Shown: positions 38,509 through 46,305 of the stretch, in pieces
Layout: each line of letters opens with the position of its first letter
Numbering within the stretch: the first letter of the stretch is position 1
From: Acidovorax sp. FHTAMBA
GTDB taxonomy: Bacteria > Pseudomonadota > Gammaproteobacteria > Burkholderiales > Burkholderiaceae_C
Direction of reading: 5' to 3'
Length of the DNA stretch: 64,000 nucleotides
NCBI RefSeq assembly: GCF_038958875.1
Contig: NZ_CP152407.1
Coordinates: 3,293,501 to 3,357,500, forward strand
Notes under the pieces: model-generated
Seen by the model: the letters and a program-made list of their open reading frames with translations, nothing else
Told to the model about the DNA's origin: nothing
The model's database searches: none
Translations under genes and position numbers: made by a program

Positions 38509-39741
38509 ATGAAGATTGCCATCGTGGGCGCCGGCATCATCGGCGTCACCACTGCGTATGAGCTGGCCAGCGACGGCCACGAAGTCACGGTGTTTGAACA
38601 ACGCAGTGCGGCCGCCGAAGAGGCCAGCTTTGCCACCGCCGGGCTGCTGGCGCCCCACCTGCTCAGCCCCTGGGCGCTACCGGGCTTCGGCCAGCCGCTG
38701 CGACTGATGGGGACACAGGCCACCCTGCGGCTGGCTGGCGGGCTGACCCGCGCCAACTGGGCCTGGCTGCGGCGCTGGCGCAGCATGGCGCGCAGCCACA
38801 GCGCCCCGGCAGCCGCGGTCGAACGCCTGGCGCAATACAGCCAAGCTCGACTGCAGGCCATTGCGAGCCAGCATGAGCTGGACTTTGAAGCCAGCGACGG
38901 CCGCCTGGTGCTGCTGCGCACCGAAGAAGACCGCACCCGACTGCAACCCGCGCTGCAAGTGCTGCGCGACAGCGGTGTGGCCCTGCGCGAGATCGGCGCC
39001 GATGTGGCGCGCCAGATCGAGCCTGGCCTCTCGCCCGAAGCCCCGCTGGCAGGCGCGATCCACCTGCCCGATGCGCGCGCTGGCAACTGCCGCCTGTTCG
39101 CCCAGCTGCTGCGCCAGGGCATCCAGGGCGCGGGTGCGCAGTTTGTGTTCAACACCCGGGTGGACCGCCTGGGCACCAGCCCCACCGGCGTGGTGCTGCA
39201 AGGCGAAGCGGACCTGCGCCGCTTTGATGCCGTGGTGCTGTGCGCCGGCATGGCTTCGGCCACGCTGCTGCCCGAACTGGGCCTGGGCCTGCCCATGGCG
39301 GCCGTGTATGGCTACTCTGTCAGTGCCCCGCTGCGCGAATCCACTCACGCCCCCCGCGCCAGCGTGGTGGATGCGGGCCAGCAAATCTCCATCACCCGCC
39401 TGGGCCAGCGCGTGCGCATTGCCGGTGGCGCTGAACTGGCCGGGGCCGATGCCGAGCACCACACCCCCACACTGCAACGCCTGTACCGCACGCTGAACGA
39501 CTGGTTCCCTGGCGGCGCGCAGCTGTCATCCAACCTGCAGATCTGGCGCGGCGCCCGCACCATGCTGCCCGACGGAGCACCGGTGGTGGGCGCCAGCGGC
39601 GTGCCGGGCATGTGGCTCAACACCGGCCATGGCGCTGGCGGCTGGGCCTTGGCCTGCGGCAGCGCGCGGGCACTGGCCGACCTGATCGCGCAACGGGACC
39701 CCGAGGTGTCGCTGGACGGGCTGGGCATGCGGCGGTTCTAA
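38509..39741 (+). CDS. dadA: D-amino acid dehydrogenase-like FAD oxidoreductase
   Basis: 410 residues of the DAO/DadA family: FAD-binding MKIAIVGAGIIGVTTAYELASDGHEVTVFE at the N-terminus, the sequence SFATAGLLAPHLLSPWALPGF typical of DadA, and GHGAGGWALACGSARALADL near the C-terminus. It probably oxidises D-amino acids to 2-oxo acids, passing electrons to the respiratory chain. A D-amino acid pathway together with the amidase upstream is possible but unproven. Confidence 0.87.
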   Translation: MKIAIVGAGIIGVTTAYELASDGHEVTVFEQRSAAAEEASFATAGLLAPHLLSPWALPGFGQPLRLMGTQATLRLAGGLTRANWAWLRRWRSMARSHSAPAAAVERLAQYSQARLQAIASQHELDFEASDGRLVLLRTEEDRTRLQPALQVLRDSGVALREIGADVARQIEPGLSPEAPLAGAIHLPDARAGNCRLFAQLLRQGIQGAGAQFVFNTRVDRLGTSPTGVVLQGEADLRRFDAVVLCAGMASATLLPELGLGLPMAAVYGYSVSAPLRESTHAPRASVVDAGQQISITRLGQRVRIAGGAELAGADAEHHTPTLQRLYRTLNDWFPGGAQLSSNLQIWRGARTMLPDGAPVVGASGVPGMWLNTGHGAGGWALACGSARALADLIAQRDPEVSLDGLGMRRF

Positions 39742-39827
39742 ACCTTCCTGCGCTTTGCCCCCACGGGGCATCGGCGCACAATGGCAGGCGCGCTGCCGCT
39801 GGCAGCAGCCCTTGCCCCCTGCAGCCC

Positions 39828-41369
39828 ATGCACCGCATCACCGCCCACCAGCCGCACCCCTTGTTCAACACCGCCGCCACCCGCCGCCTGGAAAAAGCGG
39901 CAGCGGCCGCCCTGCCCCCGCACACCCTGATGCGGCGCGCCGGCCTGGCCGTGGCGCAATTGGCCCAGGCGCTGGCACCCCACGCACGCACCGTGTGGAT
40001 TGCCTGCGGCCCCGGCAACAACGGCGGTGACGGGCTGGAAGCTGCCATGCACCTGCAGCGCAGTGGCCGCAGAGTGATCGTGACCTGGCTGGGCCAGCCC
40101 GATACGGCCCCGGCGGATGCCAGGGCCTCGTGGCAGCGCGCACGGGATGCGGGCGTGTCCTCGGCAGACACTGCGCCCAACGATCTGGGGGCCGACGACC
40201 TGTGCATTGATGCGCTGCTGGGCCTTGGCGTCTCTTCTTTACCCCACAGCCCCGCACGCACGCCCGACGCAAGGCTCCAGGCCTGTCTGCGAGCCCTGCA
40301 CCGCAGCCAGGCCCCCGTGCTGGCCGTGGACCTGCCCAGCGGGCTAGACGCAGACACCGGCCAGTTTGCGGCAGGCCTCGCGCCCGACACCCCAACCCAA
40401 CTGCATTACCACCTGCACCACCAAACGCCCCCGCCACGCCACACGCTGAGTCTGCTCACCCTCAAGCCCGGCCTGTTCACCGCCGCCGGGCGGGACGCAG
40501 CAGGCCAGGTCTGGCTGGATGATCTGGGCGTAGAACCCGGGCACGAGCCGCCCAACGCCTGGCTCTCCGGCCCCGCCCTGCCCGCCCCCCGCGCCCACGC
40601 CAGCCACAAGGGCAGCTATGGCGACGTGGCAGTGGTGGGCGGCGAAGGACTGGCAGCGCGGGGCATGGGCATGGCGGGCGCCGCACTGCTGGCCGCTTCG
40701 GCCGCTCTGCACAGCGGCGCGGGCCGGGTGCTGGTGGCCCTGCTCGACAACGGCCAGCAGCAACTCGACCCACAGCAGCCCGAGTTGATGTTCCGCAGCT
40801 TTGAAGCGCTGGCACTGGAACAGCACACCGTGGTCTGCGGCTGTGGCGGCGGGCAGGCCATCGCTCGCGTTCTGCCCGAGGTCATCACCCGCGCAGCCCG
40901 ACTGGTGCTGGATGCCGACGCGCTCAACACCATCGCCACCCAGGCCGCACTGCACGCGCTGGTGGTGGCACGCGGACAGCACGGGCAACCCACGGTGCTC
41001 ACACCGCACCCGCTGGAGGCTGCTCGCCTGCTGGGCCTGACCACCGCCGAGGTCCAGGCCCACCGGCTGGATGCCGCGCAGCAACTGGCCAACCAGTTCA
41101 ACTGCGTGGCCGTGCTCAAGGGTTCGGGCACCGTGGTCGCTGCACCCGACCGCGTCCCGGCCATCAACCCTACGGGCAATGCGCGGCTGGCCACGGCGGG
41201 TACAGGCGATGTGCTGGCAGGCATGGTGGGCGCCCACCTGGCCGCCGGTGCGAGCGCCTTGCGCGCTGCGAGTGAAGCGGTTTACCAGCATGGCCAGGCG
41301 GCTGATGATTGGCCAGCGCGCCAGGCGCTGACGGCCAGTGCGCTGGCGCGGCGCGTGGGCGGAAGCTGA
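39828..41369 (+). CDS. nnr: Bifunctional NAD(P)H-hydrate epimerase / dehydratase
   Basis: Repairs damaged NAD(P)H hydrates. 513 residues in two parts. An N-terminal YjeF_N epimerase domain (CGPGNNGGDGLEAAMHL, AVDLPSGLDADTG) is followed by a C-terminal ADP/ATP-dependent dehydratase domain with SHKGSYGDVAVVGG, TVLTPHPLEAARLLG, VLKGSGTVVAAPD and TAGTGDVLAGMVGAHLAAG. The ATG at 39828 follows the dadA stop by 86 bp. The gene ends 3 bp before the convergent AraC-type regulator. Confidence 0.94.
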   Translation: MHRITAHQPHPLFNTAATRRLEKAAAAALPPHTLMRRAGLAVAQLAQALAPHARTVWIACGPGNNGGDGLEAAMHLQRSGRRVIVTWLGQPDTAPADARASWQRARDAGVSSADTAPNDLGADDLCIDALLGLGVSSLPHSPARTPDARLQACLRALHRSQAPVLAVDLPSGLDADTGQFAAGLAPDTPTQLHYHLHHQTPPPRHTLSLLTLKPGLFTAAGRDAAGQVWLDDLGVEPGHEPPNAWLSGPALPAPRAHASHKGSYGDVAVVGGEGLAARGMGMAGAALLAASAALHSGAGRVLVALLDNGQQQLDPQQPELMFRSFEALALEQHTVVCGCGGGQAIARVLPEVITRAARLVLDADALNTIATQAALHALVVARGQHGQPTVLTPHPLEAARLLGLTTAEVQAHRLDAAQQLANQFNCVAVLKGSGTVVAAPDRVPAINPTGNARLATAGTGDVLAGMVGAHLAAGASALRAASEAVYQHGQAADDWPARQALTASALARRVGGS

Positions 41370-41372
41370 GCC

Positions 41373-42113
41373 TCAAGCCAGCAAGGTCACCTTCTTGAGC
41401 GGCTTGAGCACGCTCGACGGTGTCATGCCAAAGGTCTGCCGGAACATGCGGCTGAAGTGGGCCGAATCAGAAAACTCGCCATGTAGCGCCGCGTCGGTCA
41501 GGCGCGGGCTGACCGCCAGCCCCGCCATCGCCAGCCGCACCTGGGACCAGACCCGATAGGTACGCAAGCTCACCCCCATCTCGGCGCGAAACAGGTGATT
41601 GAAACGCGACGCCGAAAGCTGGACGCCCGAGGCCAGGTCATCCCGTGCCACCCGCCCCGCCTGCGGATGGCGCAGCGCATGCAGACTGCGCACCACGCGT
41701 AGGTCCAGCGGCGTCACCTCGCTATCGAACGGGCAGCGCAGCAAGGCGGGCAGGTCGAAGTGATGCAGATAACCCTCCATGGCACTGCGCGCACCCACTG
41801 GAGCTGCTACATCCAGCACCACGCCACCCTCTTGCTGGAGAAGACCGCGCAACGCCCGTGCTTCGTGCGAATCCGGCTCCAGGTACACCAGCGCCACCAC
41901 TTCACCACAAGGGTCGAACAGGTGCGCCACCCCGGCATCGACCAACGCGCTGTGGCAGGTCTCCTCATGCCCTGCCCCCCAGTGCACCGCAAACCGGCCC
42001 GAGAGCCCCATCAGCAGCACCGGCGACGCATGGCAGTGCCAGCCGGTAGCCGGGATCTCTCCGACGTAGAGCGCCCGGTCAGTGCCCAGGGTCAGTGTGT
42101 TGCGTGCTGGCAT
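41373..42113 (-). CDS. AraC family transcriptional regulator
   Basis: 246 residues: an N-terminal cupin-like sensor (about residues 1-80, with GWHCHASPVLLMGLSGRFAVHWG) and a C-terminal pair of helix-turn-helix motifs (ASGVQLSASRFNHLFRAEMGVSLRTYRVWSQVRLA and DAALHGEFSDSAHFSRMFRQTFGMTPS). The effector is unknown. It is divergent from an alpha/beta hydrolase gene with 130 bp between, so that gene is a likely target. Confidence 0.92.
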   Translation of the reverse strand: MPARNTLTLGTDRALYVGEIPATGWHCHASPVLLMGLSGRFAVHWGAGHEETCHSALVDAGVAHLFDPCGEVVALVYLEPDSHEARALRGLLQQEGGVVLDVAAPVGARSAMEGYLHHFDLPALLRCPFDSEVTPLDLRVVRSLHALRHPQAGRVARDDLASGVQLSASRFNHLFRAEMGVSLRTYRVWSQVRLAMAGLAVSPRLTDAALHGEFSDSAHFSRMFRQTFGMTPSSVLKPLKKVTLLA

Positions 42114-42243
42114 AGCCCAAACCTACAAGTTTTTTTACCGAGATCTCCGTAGCCTTGCCTCTCCCGCCAGGGGCCGGGCAGGTGTTGACGCTTGAAGCTG
42201 CAGTCCCTGGCACGCACGCAGCCATATCCTTGGAGAACGCTTC

Positions 42244-43236
42244 TTGAAACGCATCGTTATTTCTGTCGCAGCGGCACTGGTACTGGGCATGGTCGGCCTC
42301 TATTACGGGGAACCTTCGCTGTTCAAAGAGCCTCTGCTCAGGGCCAATCGCCATCTGTCCGGCCTGGAAGAAAAAACCGCCGATGCGGCCATGCACACCG
42401 TCCACTACTTGGACAGCGGCACGCCCCCAAACCCCGCGCCGGGCCACGGCAGTGGCACACCCATCGTTCTGCTGCACGGCATTTTTGCGGAGAAGGACCA
42501 TTGGGTGGATTTTGCGCGACCGCTCACCGGCCAGTACCGGGTGATTGCCCCTGATATCCCGGGCTTTGGCGAGAGCACACGGCGGGACGACCAGCCCTAC
42601 GACTACGCCGCCCACGTCACGCGGCTGGCCGCGTTTCTGGAAGCCCTCGGCCTTGGGCGCGTGCATCTGGCGGGCAACTCGATGGGCGGCACCATCGCCG
42701 CTCTCTTTGCTTTGCAGCATCCCGAGCGCGTGGCCAGCGTGGCCTTCATCGGCGCGCCCCACGGCATTCGCTCGCCCCAGCCCAGCACCATGGACCGCCT
42801 CATCGACACCGGACAACGCCCGCTGGTGGCCCACGATGCCGCCGCCTTCAACGCGATGATGGAGTTGGTGTTTGAAAAGCGCCCCTTTTTGCCCTATCCC
42901 ATCCTGCATGCGTCTGAACAAGAAGCGCTGCGCAACGCCACCTCCAACACCCGCCTGTGGGACGCGCAGCTCAAAGACCGCTACCTGCTGGAACAACACC
43001 TGGGCCGCCTGCAGCAGCATCCCACCCTGGTCCTGTGGGGCGACAGCGACCGCGTGTTCGACCGAAGCGGCCTCAAGACCTTGCAAACGCTGCTTCCGCA
43101 CGCGCAGATTGCCGCGCTGCCTGGCATCGGCCACCTGCCCATGATGGAAGCGCCCAAAGACACAGCGCAGCGGTACGCAAACTTTCTGGCCGTTGCGGTC
43201 AGCCCCAAGAGCAGTGCCGCCGTGAAATATCCATAA
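42244..43236 (+). CDS. Alpha/beta hydrolase, membrane-anchored or exported
   Basis: 330 residues. An N-terminal hydrophobic segment (IVISVAAALVLGMVGLYYG) is followed by an alpha/beta hydrolase domain: oxyanion VLLHGIFAEKDHW, nucleophile GNSMGG, acid in LWGDSDRVFD and histidine in GIGHLPMMEAP. Substrate unknown; lipase or esterase is a fair guess. The start is TTG at 42244, preceded by TTGGAGAAC at good distance. Its stop lies against a repeat copy. The divergent AraC-type gene may control it. Confidence 0.88.
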   Translation: MKRIVISVAAALVLGMVGLYYGEPSLFKEPLLRANRHLSGLEEKTADAAMHTVHYLDSGTPPNPAPGHGSGTPIVLLHGIFAEKDHWVDFARPLTGQYRVIAPDIPGFGESTRRDDQPYDYAAHVTRLAAFLEALGLGRVHLAGNSMGGTIAALFALQHPERVASVAFIGAPHGIRSPQPSTMDRLIDTGQRPLVAHDAAAFNAMMELVFEKRPFLPYPILHASEQEALRNATSNTRLWDAQLKDRYLLEQHLGRLQQHPTLVLWGDSDRVFDRSGLKTLQTLLPHAQIAALPGIGHLPMMEAPKDTAQRYANFLAVAVSPKSSAAVKYP

Positions 43237-43286
43237 AAATAGCCTCCAGCGCTTATCCATAAAGCGCCAGCAGCTATAAATTTATG
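43233..43286. repeat. Palindromic repeat, copy 8 (intergenic)
   Basis: AAAAATAGCCTCCAGCGCTT, loop ATCCAT, AAAGCGCCAGCAGCTATAAATTT. Reverse orientation. It begins at the stop codon of the hydrolase gene and ends 43 bp before the end of the convergent rnr gene. Confidence 0.8.
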
Positions 43287-43328
43287 AGTAAACGAACAAG
43301 AGGTGCGTTGTGCGCCGTCTGGCTTGAA

Positions 43329-45659
43329 TCACCCGCGGCGCGGCTTGCGCGCCTTGCTCTTGCTCGACTTGCCCGCAACCGCCTTCTTGACGGAGGCCTT
43401 CAGCGACTGAATCGGTGAACGCGCTGCCCGCTCGCGCGAGAGCCCGGCTTGCTCGGTCGCTGACGGGATTGCACCCTTGTCAGACTTTCGCCCGCCCGAG
43501 CGGCCGCCTGTCTTTCGGGCAGCACCACCGGTGCCCTCGGTGCCTACGCCCTTGTCCTTGAGCGCGCGGCCCAGCAGCTCTTCGCCCTCGCGCACCAGGC
43601 GGAAGTCGATCTTGCGGCCGTCCAGATCGACGCGGCTCACCTGCACCCGAACGCGGGCACCGATGGCATAACGGATGCCGGTGCGCTCACCGCGCAGTTC
43701 CTGGCGCGCTTCGTCGAACTTGAAGTATTCGCCACCGAGCTCGGTGATGTGCACCAGGCCTTCAACATACATGGCATCGAGCGTGACGAAGATGCCGAAG
43801 CTGGTTGCTGCGCTCACTACCCCGCTGTATTCCTCGCCCAGGTGCTCGCGCATGTACTTGCACTTGAGCCAGGCTTCCACGTCGCGGCTGGCTTCGTCGG
43901 CGCGACGCTCGTTGGCACTGCAGTGCAGGCCGGCGGCCTCCCAGGCCTGCGTGTCGCGGCTGGGCGGTGCCACATCCTTGCGGGGCTTGGTGCCGGGCGC
44001 CGCCACGCGGGCAGCCAGCCGCTTGGCCAGTTTGGCATGGGCTTCACCGGGTATGGGCAAGGTCGGCAACGCGTACTTCGTCTTGCTCAGAATGGCCTTG
44101 ATGACGCGGTGCACCAGCAGGTCGGGGTAGCGCCGGATCGGGCTGGTGAAATGCGTGTAGGCATCGAACGCCAGGCCAAAGTGCCCACTGTTGACGGGCG
44201 TGTAGATGGCCTGCTGCATGGACCTCAGCAGCATGGTGTGGATCTGCTGCGCGTCGGGCCGCTCTTTGGTCGCCGTGGCAATCGCCTGGAAGTCGCCCGG
44301 CTTCGGGTCGTCGCCAATCGTCATGCCCACGGCCATGGCCTTGAGATAGTTGCGCAGGATCTCCTGCTTCTCGGGCGTAGGGCCTTCGTGCACACGGAAC
44401 AGGCCCGGCTGGCCACCCTGCGCGATGAAGTCCGCACTGCACACGTTGGCGGCCAGCATGGCTTCCTCGATGAGCTTGTGCGCATCGTTGCGCGTGCGTG
44501 GCACGATCTTCTCGATGCGGCCGTTTTCGTCGCAGACGATCTGTGTTTCGGTGGTCTCGAAGTCCACCGCGCCGCGCGCCTGGCGTGCGATGAGCAGCGC
44601 GCGGTACACGTCGTGCAGGTTGAGCAAGTCCTTGACCCGGTCCTTGCGCTTGCTGGCCTCGGGGCCGCGCGTGTTGGCCAGGATCGCCGCCACCTCGGTG
44701 TAGGTGAAGCGTGCGTGGCTGAACATCACGGCCGGGTAGAACTGGTAGGCATGCACCTCGCCCTTGGCAGTGACCAGCATGTCGCAGACCATGCACAGGC
44801 GCTCCACCTCGGGGTTCAGAGAACAAAGCCCGTTGCTGAGCTTCTCGGGCAGCATGGGGATCACGCGGCGCGGAAAATACACGCTGGTGGCGCGGTCGTA
44901 AGCATCGATGTCGATGGCGCTGCCCGTTTCCACATAGTGGCTCACATCGGCAATCGCCACCAGCAGGCGCCAGCCCTTGCTGCGGCCGACCTTGGCGGGC
45001 TCACAGTACACGGCATCGTCGAAGTCGCGGGCGTCTTCGCCGTCGATGGTGACCAGGGGCACGTCGGTCAGATCCACGCGACGCTTCTTGTCCTGTGCGC
45101 GCACCTTGTCGGGCAGCTCCTTGGCCTGCGCCAGGCACTCGGCAGAGAACTCGTGCGGCACACCGTACTTGCGCACGGCGATTTCGATCTCCATGCCGGG
45201 GTCATCGACCTCGCCCAGCACTTCGGTGATACGCCCCACAGGCTGGCCAAACAAGGCCGGCGGCTCGGTCAGCTCGACTACAACGACCTGCCCAGGTTTC
45301 GCGGCGCCCGTAGCACCCTTGGGGATCAGTACATCCTGACCGTAGCGCTTGTCTTCGGGGGCCACGAGCCAGACGCCGCTTTCCTGCAGCAGCCGGCCGA
45401 TGATGGGCTGGGGCGGACGCTCAATGATTTCAACGACGCGCCCCTCGGGGCGGCCACGGCGGTCCTGGCGGACGATGCGCACGCGCACACGGTCCTTGTG
45501 CAGGACTGCGCGCATTTCGTTCGGGGGGATATAGATGTCGCCTTCGCCATCGTCACGGATGACAAAACCGTGTCCATCACGGTGCCCTTGCACGCTGCCT
45601 TCAATCTCGTCCGACAAATGCGCGGACTGCGCGCCGGGGGTGGTTTTTTTGTTATACAA
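43329..45659 (-). CDS. rnr: Ribonuclease R
   Basis: Processive 3'-5' exoribonuclease for structured RNA. About 776 residues: two cold-shock-type domains (SVQGHRDGHGFV and VGRITEVLGEVDDPG), the RNB catalytic core with VTIDGEDARDFDDAVYCEP holding the metal-binding aspartates, LLRSMQQAIYTPVNSGHFGLAFDAYTHFTSPIRRYPDL, an S1 domain (GVVSAATSFGIFVTLD) and a basic Arg/Lys tail. The longest frame runs to 45764 but would read antisense through a tRNA gene. A TTG at 45659 with AGGAAAG seven bases upstream is the better start. The N-terminal helix-turn-helix extension of E. coli RNase R is absent. Confidence 0.93.
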   Translation of the reverse strand: MYNKKTTPGAQSAHLSDEIEGSVQGHRDGHGFVIRDDGEGDIYIPPNEMRAVLHKDRVRVRIVRQDRRGRPEGRVVEIIERPPQPIIGRLLQESGVWLVAPEDKRYGQDVLIPKGATGAAKPGQVVVVELTEPPALFGQPVGRITEVLGEVDDPGMEIEIAVRKYGVPHEFSAECLAQAKELPDKVRAQDKKRRVDLTDVPLVTIDGEDARDFDDAVYCEPAKVGRSKGWRLLVAIADVSHYVETGSAIDIDAYDRATSVYFPRRVIPMLPEKLSNGLCSLNPEVERLCMVCDMLVTAKGEVHAYQFYPAVMFSHARFTYTEVAAILANTRGPEASKRKDRVKDLLNLHDVYRALLIARQARGAVDFETTETQIVCDENGRIEKIVPRTRNDAHKLIEEAMLAANVCSADFIAQGGQPGLFRVHEGPTPEKQEILRNYLKAMAVGMTIGDDPKPGDFQAIATATKERPDAQQIHTMLLRSMQQAIYTPVNSGHFGLAFDAYTHFTSPIRRYPDLLVHRVIKAILSKTKYALPTLPIPGEAHAKLAKRLAARVAAPGTKPRKDVAPPSRDTQAWEAAGLHCSANERRADEASRDVEAWLKCKYMREHLGEEYSGVVSAATSFGIFVTLDAMYVEGLVHITELGGEYFKFDEARQELRGERTGIRYAIGARVRVQVSRVDLDGRKIDFRLVREGEELLGRALKDKGVGTEGTGGAARKTGGRSGGRKSDKGAIPSATEQAGLSRERAARSPIQSLKASVKKAVAGKSSKSKARKPRRG

Positions 45660-45678
45660 TCTTAGTCTTTCCTGAAAT

Positions 45679-45763
<85 letters not shown>

Positions 45764-45802
45764 AGTTTAACGAGAACCTGAGAAGGTTTTCAAAATATCA
45801 AA

Positions 45803-45828
45803 GCCGCTGCTAACACAGCGGCTTTTTT
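45803..45828 (+). terminator. Terminator after tRNA-Leu copy 1
   Basis: GCCGCTG / CAGCGGC stem, 6-base loop, six T. It ends the first tRNA transcript. The following 250 bp up to the second tRNA show no gene. Confidence 0.9.
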
Positions 45829-46076
45829 GTTGTGCGTGCCAAGAAAATCCGCTCCCGAATCTGGCGTCTACGTGACAGATGCGGGCAGGAACTCAACCCA
45901 AAGCTCCGCTGACCGCGTTGCAACCGCCCCTGAGCCGCACCAACCACTTGCCCTTCGATTGATGCACGGTGCCTACCACGGGCCCTCGCCCTTCTCCACC
46001 GGCCTTTTCAGCATATTCTTTGGAAGTTGGTCAGCGCTGCGAATTATTTGTTCTATAATTCGAGGCTGATCTGAAA

Positions 46077-46161
<85 letters not shown>

Positions 46162-46173
46162 AATACACAAAAA

Positions 46174-46199
46174 GCCGTTGCAACTGCAACGGCTTTTTT
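46174..46199 (+). terminator. Terminator after tRNA-Leu copy 2
   Basis: GCCGTTGC / GCAACGGC, loop AACT, six T. It ends the second tRNA transcript. Confidence 0.9.
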
Positions 46200-46213
46200 G
46201 CTTTCTGACCTCC

Positions 46214-46244
46214 AAAAAAACGAGACCGCCAGAGCGATCTCGTT
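46214..46244 (-). terminator. Terminator after the DUF349 gene
   Basis: On the minus strand AACGAGA / TCTCGTT with a 12-base loop, followed by a run of T (positions 46220-46214 on the plus strand are A). It lies about 62 bp after the stop of the DUF349 gene and back to back with the tRNA terminator. Confidence 0.75.
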
Positions 46245-46305
46245 TTCGTTTTGGGTGCAGTGTTACGGGCATACGCATTGCAGGGCGCGTACCCCGACTC
46301 GTGAG

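Noticed and set aside
43749..45665. A 638-residue open frame on the plus strand
   Set aside because: Antisense shadow of rnr.
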